DNA of 64,000 bases, taken from the NCBI RefSeq assembly GCF_015832195.1, contig NC_052018.1:69997666-70061665 (forward strand), read 5' to 3'. Position numbers and translations under genes: made by a program. Source of the stretch: Motacilla alba alba (lineage: Eukaryota > Chordata > Aves > Passeriformes > Motacillidae). The notes beneath the pieces were generated by a model. The model saw only the letters and a program-made list of their open reading frames with translations. It did no database searches and had not been told where the DNA came from. Positions 26,883-41,400 of the stretch are shown here, piece by piece. Numbering within the stretch: the first letter of the stretch is position 1; every line of letters begins with the position of its first letter.

Positions 26883-29800
26883 ATTTGTGATTCCTGCTGT
26901 TGCAGTTGCCAATGGAAATTATTATGTTCCTCAGACCCCACCCTGGACTAAGTGTCTTTAATGGGATCCCATTTTCTATGCCAATAATGGTAATTCCTTC
27001 CAGGCAAGTTACTCCAATTCTACCCTTCCATTCTGAGGCTTCCTTCAAAACAGTAATACATTTCCCACTTATTTCCCTTATGAATTTCTGTAGCAGACTG
27101 ATGTTCAGATCCCTGTACTGCCTCTGGATGTGTAGCAGATTTTGGAGAGGGATCTTAAGTGAACTGCTGTCTTGGTTGTAGGCTTTGACATGGGCGAGTG
27201 ATAGAGTGAGAGTAATGATTGCTTGTGTGGAGGATGTTACCTGAAGATGTGTCTCAGCAGGTGCAGGGTAAGAGTCATCTGACCAAATGTAGGAGTCTAT
27301 ACTCTATCTGAGTATTCATCTTGATTCCCTTTATAGTCAATAGAGAAAAATAAGCACTTCTGGAGTGTGATTCATCTTAGTCTAAAGGAGATGTATAAAG
27401 TAAATCAGATGATTCACACCCCAGACATGCCTATTTCTCTGCATTGAATATGAAAGGTGACTTGCTCAGATGTAGATATCTAAAGCAGAGTGAGACAAAT
27501 CCCACTCGAAGCATCATCTTTGAAATGACAGCTCAGGAAAATATGCAGAAATAATGTCCTCCCAGCTAAGCAGTGTTCAAAGAACTTCATCTACCTTCTC
27601 TACATCTTTTCTCTACACCTGCCATTATGAGAAGTGTGTTTATTGTAGAAGATACACCAGAAGTTTTTTATTTGTTGACTTCTTCAGCAGGAGAATTGGG
27701 GCTTTGTTGCAGGTCTGTAGTGTGGAGGAGAGCAGAGAAGGTCTGTGTGTGTGACCCACGCAAAAAATGTAGTGCAAATGTGGAAAGCGTGGTCTGTAAT
27801 TCAAGACTTGGTACTGTGGGAAAGCAGCATGTTGAACCTTCATGTTGCCATGGTGCATGTCTCTTTCATCTCACACCGTGGGCCAGGGAGTATTAAACAC
27901 TAGTCAGACTGAAACAGCCTCTAATTTTTGTCTAGAAGGAGAGCAAGGTTGTAGCTGGGAAAAGGAGTTTAAATTGGCTTGCTGCTGTATTTTATTTTGT
28001 AGGAGAGCTTCCCCCTGCAGCCATTTTGAACTGAACACTGGTGACTCTGTCCTCCATGCTGACTTCTGTCCATCCATCCTCAGGGAATTCTTAAGCTCTG
28101 ACTGTGCTGAGTCAGTCAGTGCTTGGCTGCCCTGACATATCCTCCTGTTGACAGTGTAAGTAAGCTATTGCAGTGAGCACAACAGGAATAACGAGGCCTG
28201 GAGTCAGATTAGTGCGGACGCAGGCTTTAGAGACATAAACAGACTCCTCTCCTTGTTTTTGCCCAGTAATGTCCTATGGGTACGTGCATTTTAGAGAGTT
28301 TTCTCCAAGTGGGAATTTCCATCTGGAAGCAGCATTTTAAAGAGGGCAATCGAGCCAGGACCCTGCTGGCATTGGATGGGGAAACATGATGGCTCATCAG
28401 TTTCCTTCATTGGATCGGTGCCACCATGGCTGCTCACCAGCCGCTGGATGGAGGGCGACATCTGCTCAAGGTGATCCCTAGGCAGGAAAGGGCATGCAGA
28501 AAACAGGCACAGCCAGACCAGATGTGCAGTGACACTGCTTGTGATAGAAGTGGGACAGCAATGTTGTAACCACATGAACTTTAAAGGGACCATGATCTCT
28601 GTGACACAGCTGCTCTAGTTCCAAGGGCAGAGGGGTGTTTCCTGCAGCTGAGAACATCAAATAATTAAAGGAGAAAAAAAGTGATGTATGGAAGCAAGAC
28701 ACTCTGAGATGTATTTTAATAAGTTTTTGTAATATTACACATCCAAAATTGCCAGGCATCAGTGGTGGGTCCTTCATTTGCTTCCAAATATGCTGGCTGT
28801 TGGAGTGCAATGCCAGGCTCTGTGTTGGCTCAGGCTGGAAAAAATTATTTTGGAGGTCTTATACAACTTAACTCTGCAGTGAGATGACTTGACTATCTGC
28901 AGGACTTTTGCCATTGTGTTTTGCTGATCATTATATGAAGCCAGAAGTGTTGTGAGGGGACCTTCATAAACATCTAAAAATGAAACATTTGCATTTCAGT
29001 GTGAGGTCTGATGGTTAACATCTGAGGACTGTACTGCAGAGCTGCCAGGCGAGAGGTGGTGTGGCCCCAGAGTTTAACAAGCTGCCAGGGTCCAAGGCCA
29101 GCAGCCTGGTTACACAAAGAATCAGAGCAATGGCTCTTGCCTCAGCATCAGGTCCCCAAGAGGCTGAGAGCTGGAATACTGGAAAAACCGGACAGATCCC
29201 TTCTCTTTCCCAATCAATCCTCTGTAGCAATCAAAGTGAAAGAATGGCATGTGACTCTAAGCTGCTGGCCCAAGCTCCCTGAGAAGTGTTCTGGGAAGGG
29301 GCTTCCAGTGATCTTGCAAGGCCCATACCTTTTCCCCAAAGAGCTGACAGCCCTGTTGTTTCTAATGGCCAATAGGACATTTAAGAAAGACCCAAGATTT
29401 TGGTGCAGATCTTCATCTCGTGTGTGCCACTTGTGGTACAAGACTTTACGCTCCTCCTGTTCACCAAGAACAATTCTTCAGGAAAACAGCCCCACAACCT
29501 TTTAGTGTTTAGATGCTGCAAATTTCCATAAAGGTTTTCTTCTGCTTTCTTGGGCAGGTTCACTTTTGATTTTTTCACCATCAGTGATGTATGCCAGCCT
29601 AGGCTGAGAATAATGTTGCAGTGACTTGAATTATGCATCTAGTAAAGTGCATGGGATTGGCATGATGTGGTATGAGGGAACACTCAAAGGTTTCCATTAG
29701 GATCAGGAGATTCCTCCTTAGCCTCAGACCAAAATAAGAAAAAACTCTTACATGCAATCCAAAGAGCAAATGAGGTTTAGAAAGTTTAGTTCGATCCTTG

Positions 29801-29888
29801 AAAAAGAAAATCTAAATTAAAAAAAGAACTGAAATATTATGGACTTACACTGATAAGCATATTTTTAATACAGTTGTTTTGACTTTCA

Positions 29889-29920
29889 CAAAAAGAACAA
29901 AACAAAACAAAACAAAAAAA
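29889..29920 (+). repeat. (CAAAA)n simple repeat
   Basis: Four or more CAAAA units ending in an A-run before GGGAAGAGGG. Confidence 0.8.
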
Positions 29921-30602
29921 GGGAAGAGGGTAGTACAATTGAGGTAATCTGGGATGTAGATCAATGCCAGAGGGTTTCAATAATTTAATCGCGAGTTTTT
30001 TAACCTTTCCTTCTGCCTCCAAAGTTTTCTTGGGACTTTTATTTCCACAGCAGAACTTCTTGCTGCATTCCCTGTGGTATGGGCAGATGGATCTGAAAGT
30101 CATCAGTGAGCAGTGAAAGTAATGCAGGTAAATGAAATTGTTCCTAAAGTCTGGGAGGAGCACATGTGGGGAAGAGTATTTCATTGCACAAATTCCACAC
30201 TGGTGGAATGTGGTTTTTTCTCACTGAAATTATTACTTCATGTGATCAAGGCTTGTGCAAATGGAGGCTGACTGTATATTTACTCAAGGTAATGAACACA
30301 GATTACATTTTGGAACATCTCTCTAACCCTTGAGTAATGTTGACTTGTTCCCATTCCCTCCCCTTTGACTATTATCTCCTGTTTAGTGTTTCTTGTTTAA
30401 GCTAATAGGCTAATGGGTCATCTTCTGGTGTTGCCTGACTCATTAACATGGTTAAAAGCCTGCAGAATATGTCAATACAAGCAGGACAGAAATGAGTGGC
30501 CAACAGGATTGAACAGGATGGACTGGTTACAGAGACAGTGAAGTTCATCAGATAGTGAACTGTCCAATTGCCTTCTAGCTCTCCTATGGGGTGGTTGTTT
30601 TG

Positions 30603-30640
30603 ATGTTGGTTTTGTTTTTGTTTTGTTTTTTTTTTTAATT
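30603..30640 (+). repeat. GTTTTT/T-rich simple repeat
   Basis: GTTTTG and GTTTTT units running into an 11-T tract, then AT-rich sequence. Confidence 0.8.
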
Positions 30641-33600
30641 TTGATTGATATTGATTTAATTTTTATTAATATTTAGGCTGCAGCCATAAAATCCCACTGT
30701 GTTGGTCAGCAGGAGTTTGGTTAAAACTGTTTCTGGATCAGATACATATTTTCATATGACTTCATTCTCATTCATGAGAATGAGTTTTTTCAGAAGTATA
30801 GACCCACTTGGAGGTGCCTTAATTTTTGACTTTTGTGCTTCAGCCTCTTGGAAGACATTTCAGAAAATTGTTCCCAGACTGGTTCCCACAGGATTCAGTC
30901 AGAGGAAGCAGTCGCTCCATTCTTTGTGATTGCATTGTAACCTGGCAAAACTAGGTCCTTAGTCTCACTGTGTTCCTGACTTCTTCACTCTGTAAAGGTG
31001 TATTTGCCCCTTCTGATGGAACTCAAGAAGGTTTATTTAGTAAACCTGAGTAAATTTCAGTAAATTCAGTAAATTTATTAGGTAATGCTGAGAGTATTAG
31101 GGAGCTCAGACAAAAAAGTAGCACTAAACTGAAAAGCATTAGCTGTCTTCACATACCACTATTTTTTTCTCTCAGTGAAGAGCTTTAGAAAAGCCTCTTT
31201 TGATTTTCATCTGAAATTAAAATTCCATATGCAATATATTAAGTGGCTAATTATGTCATTCATTTTACAGCCTTCCTCTGAATGACTTGATTGAAATGAA
31301 TGGATTTTAATCTTGGGGGGCGGAGGGAAGGAAGGAATAAATGCTTAGAGGTTTGTTCTGTTTCAGCACTTGCATTTTGAAACCTGAGTTAGATGTTTAA
31401 AACGAATATGGAATCTTTTTCCTGGAATTAAAAACTGGACACTTGCTGTTTGATAACACCTTTTGGGACGTGGTAATTGTATGTGTGATTGACAGGTAGT
31501 TTAAGGGGGCAATTCTCTGGTTCAAGGAGGAAAGTGCAAAGGAAAGTGTTCTAACTTACGATCTTATTAGTTGGGACGTTAAAATGTGTTCAGTCATTCA
31601 TTAAAGCTTATTCATAAAACTCATTATTCATTAGGGCACTTTGGGGACTGGGGGGGAAAGCACTGAACAGCAGCAGTCATTATTTACACTAGCAATTTCA
31701 TCATGGAATTAGATCATGGGGCCAGATTCGCCTCTGCATCTCAGCAGTTTAGTTTCACTGACATAATGGAATAACTACCAATTTAGACTAATCTGTGGTA
31801 GAACAGAACCCACCCATACTGCTTCTTTAAGAGGATGCCTTGGGCAATTTCTTTGCTGTCTTATTGCTGTCTAGGTCTTGGGAAACTTTACAAATGGATA
31901 AAAAATTAAAGAAGTATGAGAAATGGATCTTCTCACTGAGCAATGTTCAACTGAATCATTCCATTGAGTAGGAGATGGATGTGAAAAGCATTCACATTAA
32001 TAATTAGTATCTCATTTTAAAGAGTTTTTACCCCTGCTGTTCTGACAATTTTGAAACAAACAGTTTAGATTTTCAGTCCTCACATAAAAGGTTTGGGGTG
32101 ACAGCAGAGGACAGGAAGGGATAACACCAAAGCTCTTATTTTGTTAATATGATATACAGCATATAAGATCACAGTAGTCAGAAATGGGAAAGGGCCTGTA
32201 AATTGCTGAACTCATGCCTTTGCAAGGAAAGGTGTGTTAGGTAATAATCACTCTTCTTCTTAGCAGCACTGATGTTCTTCTCCCTAACTGATTTTTAGCT
32301 GAATCTCACTGATGGAGCAGTCCACGTGAGGCTGAAGAAGTGACTTAGCACCTCTTAATTGATACACAGAACTGTCTGCAGGCTTTCTGCCTGGGGGTGA
32401 ATATCATGCTTTGGAAATTTCAGGCAGAATTTTTAAAGCTTGTTTGTGTTGGCATTGCTCATGCTAGAAATCCTACATGTTATTTTATCATTTGGGTTCT
32501 TACCGTAAGACTGAGATAAAAGCTATTCCTTTCTGTATTAGTGAACAGCAGTGTAGGAGACAATAGTAAGGGAAGCTAACACTTTGAAGGCATTCCTTAT
32601 CTGTACCCTGATGCCACAAGTATTGTATCGTAGATGGGATGGGACTGGCAAGAAGCAAAGTTATAGCACAGCTGCCCTGTGGGTCCTTGACCTCCATCAT
32701 TTCTGGTCCTGAGTTGAAGGACTCAGCACTGACACATGGCACCAATCACGTGGAACCTGAGGAAGATACTGATCCACAGGTCTACTAAACCAGGTGGTAT
32801 TATGGAGGCACAGCATGAACTTGAGCTTTTTTTGGATCTCTTGTTTTGCTTCTTTAATAATCCTTCTGCACTGTGACCTTGAACTCTTCTTGTTGTGCAG
32901 GGTGATGATGTAAGTCCTAAGGAAACAGCCATGTGGAAAATCTGAAGCTCATGGTCATGGGGCCAGGTTCTCTGATGACAGAAAGTGGAGTAGCTCCCCT
33001 GGAGTCAGTGGACTTATTCTAGCTGACAATCTGACCTATTGAATTTCCAGTTCCTTTTGTGGGAACAGCTCAGTGAATGATTTGATCTGAATTTCTGGGG
33101 CAGAGCAAGCCAGGAAGATTTCAGACTTTTAATTGGCGGTATAATGTCTTTAGAAATTCAGCCTTTGTCATTTTGTCTTCTGATCATCTTTCAGGCTGTA
33201 CAGCTGTCTCTTGCTTTGACTCCTGTACAAAATCCACAGTCTCCATTACAGCAGTCCTTCCCTAGTTGACTACTTAAGTCTGTCCTGGCACAATAAAGGA
33301 AGACCCAGCAATTTCCTTTTGGGACAGGCTATGTGAGCTCCAGAAGAGAAGGTAGCTCTGCTGGAAAGCAGGGAAGCTGCTTGCCATCAAAGAACTCCCA
33401 GAGCAGGAGGTAAAGGGGAGAAGAACCATCAACCAGCACTGGCTCCCTGGTTCTCCCTCAGGTTCATATTCAGTGCCAGAGTGGACATTGGATATTGTGG
33501 CAAAAGAGATAAGGCAGCCATGTGTCAGAGACAGCTGTGAAGACTGGGACAAAAGAGACAAAACTACACTTCCCCAAAACCAGAAGTACAGAGAAGACAC

Positions 33601-36600
33601 CATGGGTTCATAGCAGGTTCTTGCCCCAAAGCTGCAGAAAATAAAAGAGGAATATTGGCATTAGCTCTGCTAGCCCTTTCTTAGAGTGACATGGGGTATG
33701 TAACCCATTGCTGTGGGGCTGGGTAAACAAGAAGCCAAAAGAAGCCCATTCCTGCTGTTAGCTGTACTGGGATATAACTCCCATGTGTTTCTGCAGTATC
33801 TGGATGCATACCAACTGCAGACTGGAAGAACTCCATGCAAAATCCTAGAAATGTCTCAGAAGCATTTCCAGTCCTCAGAAAAATGGCACATAGGGAAGGT
33901 ATCTTCTCCACAGTTGTGTAATCAAGGAGCTGGAGAAACAATACATTGGTACGCTGCCAAACTGTGCAGAAAATGGCTGACTCATGCGAGTACGCAATCT
34001 TAAACCTGAAATAATTAGTGTTAGATTCATAAGTGGGAAAAAAGTGCAATGAGACTGCTGAAAGAAAAGCTGTCCTCACTGATAGTATACTATAGAAGTG
34101 TTTAAAGCTGCTGCAAAGCAGAGTGTAGGTGGGGAAGACACGGTTAGTTCAGAAGGTAGAACTGAGAAGCATAAAATAATATCAAAAGCAAATGCATAAA
34201 TATGAAGCAGAAGACATCAGGGAAGACCTTTAGTGCTGTGAGAAAAATGTGCACATGATAGAATGCACAGCAATGACATTAATATGGTGCAAAAGGGCAA
34301 AAGCAAAACTCTGAGCTATGTGCCAAGAGAGAGCAGCAGCACTTAGTCAGAAAAATGAGTGCCACGGAGACAGTGGGACATTACTAAACGTGTTAGGATG
34401 CAAGGGTTTCCTTGCAGCTGTGCCAAGGAGGGAAAGGAATTGTAACCATGCAAAGATGAATTAAAGCAATGCAATGACCCTGTGCCATTAGGCAAAGTAA
34501 ATTGCAGGTTGAATCAGTGATGCTGGCAACAACAAATCCTCTACTTCTGACTGCACCCAGTAAATTGTCACCACACAGGGGCTTTAAGTTTGAAGCAAAC
34601 AATTCATGCAGGCAATGGAGGCAGAACAAATTTAAAAAAATAATTACATGTGCCGAGCTGGCAATATTCACTAGCATCCTTGCAATGAAGATGTTGGGAG
34701 GCATATCAAGAAGTGTTCGAAGGGGAGGATGTCTTCCAGGCATACAATTGCCTTCATCTGTTTCTATCTTTTCAATTTGTGCCTCCAGGAGTGACTGCAG
34801 AGTAAAAAGAAAAGATAATTGGAGCAGTAGATGGAACGGAAAAGAAAGACATTTTTAAGTAATGTTAAGCAACAAGTCACACAAACAGTATGGATGCTGA
34901 GACTCCAGACAACCTACCCGTTCTGAAACCTGAAGTACCTTCAACGAGCAGGAAAAGGCTGCTCAACTGAAATCCTCCAAATGAGGGCATATCCAGCTGG
35001 GTGAGAACAAAGACATTAATGGTACATGGGGTATTGACAAAAACTTTTGGGGAAAGAAAGAAAGAAACTACCTCTCCACATCCAGGAGAAGAGCATATGC
35101 AAACGGTAGTGAGCACTGCTGGGATCAGATGTGAAGTGGAAGAGTGTCCGTGCTGTCAGCAGGATGCATTCAGAGGACTCTGAGGGATCAGTGCAATGGC
35201 TGCTGGTGGATGGACACAGAGATCGTGTGGCAGCAGCTGTGGCACACCATGATCCCACCTTCATCTGTCAGTTAGAAAGAGTCAGGGAACAGACCTAGAG
35301 CTGAATGAAACCATCCTGGTGTGGGGACTGTTTACAGTATCCTGTATGACACATCTGTTGATCTCCCAGGAGCCAGGACCAGCCTCAGCAATTTAGAGCA
35401 TACCGAAGCCTCCTGCTCTCAGATGCACACACTCCATCCAGAGTCTGTTGGGATTTGCAACCTGACTGCTTTTCTCCCACAGCTTTCACATATGTGCAAG
35501 TCATTGATACAGCTCCTGAGCAGAGATGCAATATGGACAACTGGTATCATCAGAGAATACACCAGTTACCCATGTGAAAAAACAGACATCTAATTATCTC
35601 ACTTTTAATAAAGAGGCACATACACAACATATTGCTAGTGAACAGTTCTATACCTTAGAAAGAGACATGTTCCTCTTGCTAACCTTCAGCTTAATATTAG
35701 TATCCCCAGCAGAACAGGGAGATAGCTCCCAAAAGAAACTTTTTTTTTTTTTCTACTGGAAAGGCCAGAAAGCAGGGGGAAATTATTACATTTTCAGGAG
35801 TACTGCATCTACTAAAACGGATTGAGGATAATCACAATACCCAGATTGCAGGGAATGGACATTTTCTTTGGGAATTATCCAGCTCTCCTCTGGATCTGCA
35901 GTCTGTGCAGAGGAAGCCAGAAATACTCTGTCCTGGCCAAATATGACAGAGGCTAGCCAACATCTGGTGGTCTGTTGTGCCACGTTTAGGGCAACCAGCA
36001 ATGAAAAGTGGAAGCACACTGCTCTTTCCACCATCCATAGGGAGAACAGAGATTTGCTTCCCAGCCTCAAATTTGGCTATTTGGGCTGCTACTCAGACAT
36101 CTAGTCAAGTGGGTGAGTTTAAAGCAATGAAGTACTTTAAAAGGCAGAATACCCTATGCAGAGGGAACGCATCTGTTTCCTTGCAATCCATCCTCAAATG
36201 GACTCCCTTCTGTTATCACCACAGCATTGCCACCAAATGGCAAAGTCAAATTAGCACTTAAAATGCCTGAAATTTTATTAATGCCAAAGAACATGAAGAA
36301 AACACATAGCATCTCTGTTCTTGAATGGAGAAACAATCTCACAGAAACCCAGCTCAATCTGCTTCCATCATCTGATACTGTGAGCTGTGGCATCACTAAT
36401 GTGACTAACAGCAATGAAAGCAATCACGTACAGAAGAAATATGTGAAAGCCAAAGCCTCCCATGACTGATGAAATAAAGACCTCACAGAACTACCTGCAG
36501 GACAAGGTATTTTTATCAGATTATTTCTGCTGGACATACCAGGTTCTGGGATGCAAACAATTCTATTGAACACCTAAGTTCTTATTTCATGTAATATAGA

Positions 36601-38332
36601 ATTTGTAAATACGTATTTCCTTGAAATCTCAAATATGTTAAACTGCTGTGCACAGAAGACACACAGATAACAGTGAATTATGCACTCTGCAGACCTGACT
36701 GAGAGGGCAGGGATCAAAGCAAAAGAGCAGTGACTGTGGGGACAGACGTGATACCCCAGAAATACATTGCTGAAGAGCTCAAGCAGAATGCAGTCATCTT
36801 GTGCCATCACAAGTGAACAATACACCAACTCCAACATGAAGGCTGCTTCCAGGTGTACACACAAGGCAGTACAGTTCCCTGGCATGAAAGAACAGCCTCT
36901 TCAGACACAGAGGAAAATAGCCTTCCTCCCAAAAGAAGTGAAGAGGAAAAAAAACCAAACAAAAGCCCCCAGCCCAGTACATTAGCTATAAAATGAGACA
37001 TATTAAGAATGTACATGTAAAGGTCCTCACAGGTTATGCTGTTCATGTTTAATGCTGTGGTCTCAAATGTGACTAAAGCTACAAAACTGAAGTGCCCATT
37101 TGGGTCTTGGATAATCCAGCAGAGGATAATGTCACCTTAGCCAGCGGTGAGTGAGAAGCACAGGAGGCACAGAGGGAGGGATAAACCTGCAGCATGGAAA
37201 GGCTGAGCTGCAGGTAGCAGGCAGCTGCAGTCTGGGTGGGAGGCAGAGGGCAGGCAGCGCAGTAGAGTCCCAGTCCCTGGGGGAGCACAACCCTGGGCAG
37301 TCGGGCTTTTGTGCCTGCCGCAGAGCGCAGGAGTAGTGGCATTTCTGGTGGCCCTGGCAGCGCACCTTACAAACATCATTTTAGGGAGCTGTACTGAGGG
37401 CAGGAATAAGCAACTGCTCTTCTTTCTGAAGACCATAAAAGACAGTGTGCCTACAGCAACCTTTTCAAGCTTGAGCACTTGAGCACCTGGCCACCAAGTC
37501 TGCAAAAGGCATCCAAAAAAATACGCTCACTCAGCAAGAGCTACATGCCCTCTCCCCTGTGCCCCCCAAAACACAATAGGATGCCTACTGATCAAAAAAG
37601 GGTCTAAACAGTTTTATTTTCTACCTGCTGTAATAAAATGCCTTCAAAAAGCCTGGCTGTTTGAAAACTGCTTGGAGAATGTATTTTTATGGGGCTTCTG
37701 CTAAGGCCAAGAAATGCTTGGGGTGCTTGTGGGATTTAGGTGCCAAAACGATGAGTAGGAAGAAGTGCGTCATGCTATTACTGATGACAGAGCTACAGCC
37801 TGTCATCCAGTGCTTCTGCACTAGCACTCCTAAAAAGGGGTTCCCTATTGCTAGCATTTCTGTCCTCACATATCTGAAGCTCATTCTAATTACTGAAAGT
37901 GTCACCAAAATTGCAGTAACACTGATGGGATTTTTTTTTTATAAAATAGTCGATCGTTTACAGAGAAAATTCGGGGTGCCTTTGATCTGGATCATCTTTC
38001 AGGTGTTTAATGTCTATCTTGATATGATATAAGTCAGACATAGAAGTTAGAGAGAGAGAATATTTAACGAATGAACCAGATAAAACAAGATGTCAGCCTC
38101 CAATTGTACATTTCTGAGGATTAGAGCAGACATATTGCTGGATTCCAGGTCTTCACTGGCACTCATGACAGAAAGCTGCTGCAGATAGGGAGCTCTGCAG
38201 GGTCTTGTCACTCAGAGTGCAAATATGGTCTGAAAAGCATAATGTCTTTTTCTTCTTGTTCTGGCTTTGGGTAATGCAGATATGATCTTCAGCAGCACCT
38301 GAATAATAAATCAAAATGATGGCAAAATAAAA

Positions 38333-38480
38333 ACTCCCCCCACCAAAAAAAAAAAAAAACAAAACAAAAAACCTAAAAAACCAAAAACCAAAAACCAAAA
38401 CCAAAAGAATAAAACCAAACCAAAAAACCCCCACTAACCAAACTACAAAAAAAAAACCAAAACAACAAAACAAATACAAT
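38333..38480. repeat. A/C-only low-complexity tract
   Basis: About 150 bp made almost entirely of A and C on the + strand, with poly(A), CCAAAA and ACCAAAA words and almost no G or T. The minus strand is correspondingly G/T-rich with repeated GGTTTTGG-type words. The 122-residue hydrophobic minus-strand ORF across it is an artefact. Confidence 0.8.
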
Positions 38481-41400
38481 ACATTACCTCTGCAACACAA
38501 ACTACAGGCAGCCAGCAGCATTTTTATTGGTTAAGTGATTTTTTTACTGTCATTGGTATCAATTGGCTTTAAAACAAAGCCTCAGCTCCATAGTGAAAAA
38601 GAATACATTTGCCATGCTGGTCAAAATCATGAGATTTTTGGACACAAAATGTGTAGCCAAAACAATTGTGGTCCTGTTTTTGTTTTTAACACTTAGATAG
38701 CATTATGAAAAACAAGTCAGTAACTTCATTTAAGGACTAATGTCTATAACGAGCACAATGCAAAGGGCTTTCCTTTAGCACTATGGTCTCCTTCCACCAT
38801 CTGCCGGGCCTCCTTTGCTATTGCAGGAGTTAAAAGTCAGGTTCTTTTCTAAGAACAACATTATTTATTTTAACCTTCCCTCTATCCTTCATCTCTTATG
38901 TTTATTTTGTCACTTATGAGGCCCTGAATGAAGCAGCATTGCTAATCCTTACTGAAATGCATCTACCAGACTTATGGCCAGATGAGCTTTTTTTAAGATA
39001 AAGGAAAAGTTTCCTCTGATCTAGTAAAGATTTAAAAAAAATAAAATTAAAAAAAAAAGCCAAAAATTTTCGGTTAATTTTATTTCTGAAGTGAAAGAAC
39101 ATCTCGATGACAAAAGTAGGTTGTTTCCTGTACTGAACAGACTCTGCTTTAATTCTGTGTTACAGATCTTAACAGGATGAACAGGAATTTGGCTTGGACT
39201 TCATGCCATAAGCAATGACTAACCAAGTAGGTCCTGCAACAAGTTATTTATTAACAGTGATTCACAAATTAGAATCTACACATACGTTTCTTTTTTTAAG
39301 AGTCCAGGATGAATCTGCCTCAGTACCACTTAGGTAGAGAAAGTATTTCTATAATATAAACTGGGTATATTTACATAGAATTATCAAGAGATGAGAAATG
39401 CAGTATTTCCCTTCCACACACAAAGTCAAACATACACACACCTCCGTGTTATTTTTAGACTTGTTTTTCTCAGTTGCAGCACATTTTAGAATGCTTTACA
39501 GTCCAGAATATGGAATTAGCCAGCATTTATACATTTACTGTCAAAAACAATACGCCTTTTTGGGTACGTGAGAGGATCTCATGTGAAGGATAAAGAAGGA
39601 ATACACATTTAGGCTAAATCTAGAACAGGTATTATGAGAGTTTGTCTGAGAACTTCCTTGCAGAGCTAACCAAAAGCTGGGAGCTCGTGTGAGGAAAAAC
39701 TTTGCACCATGATCTGAAAACACCATTTTAAAAAAAGCACAGATGGTCAAAGATCCCTAGAGTGGGCATACAAATGTAACTCCAATATCAGCATGTATTA
39801 TAAAGCCAGTTTCCCATGAAAAATTTACAAAACCTCCCAAGAATGGCTTGCTCAGCGTTGATATAAATTCAGTCATTTCAGTGAAAACTAGAAGGGGATC
39901 TAGGGTAAGGCCAAATGCTTCTGGAAAAGGGCTTCTCTTTTTTTTTCATTTTCTGAAGAAGGCAAAGTTTTTACAATATAGTGTTATGGCTCTGCAGTGG
40001 AAAGTTTCAGAATTATGCAACACGATTGAAAAAAAGAACTAATTAGATGCAGTGACAGGAGGCGGAGGTCGAAGAAAACATCTTAATGTCGAGATTCTTG
40101 AAGATGGAGAGTTATTTTGGATGCCTTCATATTTGGGCAGCTTCTAGAGGAGAGCCACACTTTTAGATAATGTTTCAGCTCCTGAATACTGGGCTCCATT
40201 GAAGTATTTCTTTTCACCCAAAACTTGACAACTAGTTACTGTGCTCTTGAAGTTGTGTGATAATTGTGGTACGTTCTCCTGAGTGTAAAAACCTGGTAAT
40301 AAATACCTCAGCAGTGTGCTTTGAGGCTTCATACACTATTGTCTATAAAATGCTTCAAATAGACTTTAATGGAAGACCTCATAAATGTATAAAAGATTAC
40401 TATTATCATTTTTTACAAGATTGAGATCTAAGGGGTGAAGGAAAAAAAACCCGTTGTGGCAATACGACAAGTGCTTATTTTTACTGTTCATGTATGGGCA
40501 GCATGAAAAGAACCCAAAGGAAACCTGCAAGACTCAGGTAAATTAATTAATTAATAATTGAAAAAAATTTTAAGTAACACCCACTGTCTTTATAATGAAA
40601 TTATAAAAGTAAGATATTTCTAAAAATTAGCTGATCTGGAAGTTTTTCCTTCAATTTCAGTATCTTTAAAGTACATTACAGAAACAGAAGAGATTGTAAC
40701 ATTTTGGCTAACCCTTTACAGCATCAAATAAGAGCCCTCTTCTGACTTTGAAGATATCCTGCAATCAATTAGGAAGGCCCTAAATGAGGTTGGAATGAGT
40801 CAGGAGTTTTGCAGAATAACTGGCAGGCTTCCACTTAGAGAGAATCATTTGGAATATGAGAAAACGGGGAGGATTAGCCATCCCCATTAAAGACAACAGC
40901 ATTAGAGCTGTTTTGAAAACAGCAGAGCTTCTTCTTGCCTAATGCTTCCGAAACTGCTGTTCTCAGCTAAACTGAACTGATTTGTTCTGTGTCTTTATTT
41001 TTAGCATGGGAAACTCAAAATAAACTTGGAAGAAGTTCTTTGAAGTGAGATGCACAAGTCAAAATGTGAAAATTGCATCTTAGCACAACAGATTCGTTCC
41101 TTTTTCCTTGTGAGGTTAGTTAAACTAGTGTAATCTAAAGTGCTATGGAAGATGAAGGAGAATATTTTAAAGCTGTTTTCCCTTGCTCCCCGTTGATGTG
41201 AAAGACTGTGAGAGAAGGAAGGCAGCAGTGGTATGGGTCTTTCACAATCTGAATTCCCACTGGGGAAATAACCTTGGTCTCAACCAGTGCCTGACGAATT
41301 CCTCCACTGATCTGAAAACCAAAGATAACTTCTTTGTACCTAGGAGGCTATCTCTACACTTCCAGAAGGGACAAATTAACTTTAGCTCATCTGTGAAAAG

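Larger units (their letters stand above)
22551..38332. other. Intergenic, no gene recognised
   Basis: About 16 kb. It includes a moderately CpG-rich part at 23.4-24.0 kb, simple repeats at 26850, 29889 and 30603, and two short stretches opening with GGGGCCAG(A/G)TTC (31708 and 32958) that may be decayed copies of one old repeat. The longest open frames (149 codons at 29056-29505 plus, 142 at 24203-24631 plus) are not recognisable. Nothing else stands out. Confidence 0.55.

Noticed and set aside
29056..29505. 149-residue + strand ORF.
   Set aside because: No recognisable family, no neighbouring exons, and a length that is plausible by chance in a window of this size.
38153..38521. 122-residue very hydrophobic minus-strand ORF that looks like a membrane protein.
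   Set aside because: It is a translation of the A/C low-complexity tract; the Phe/Val/Trp/Gly runs come from the simple sequence.
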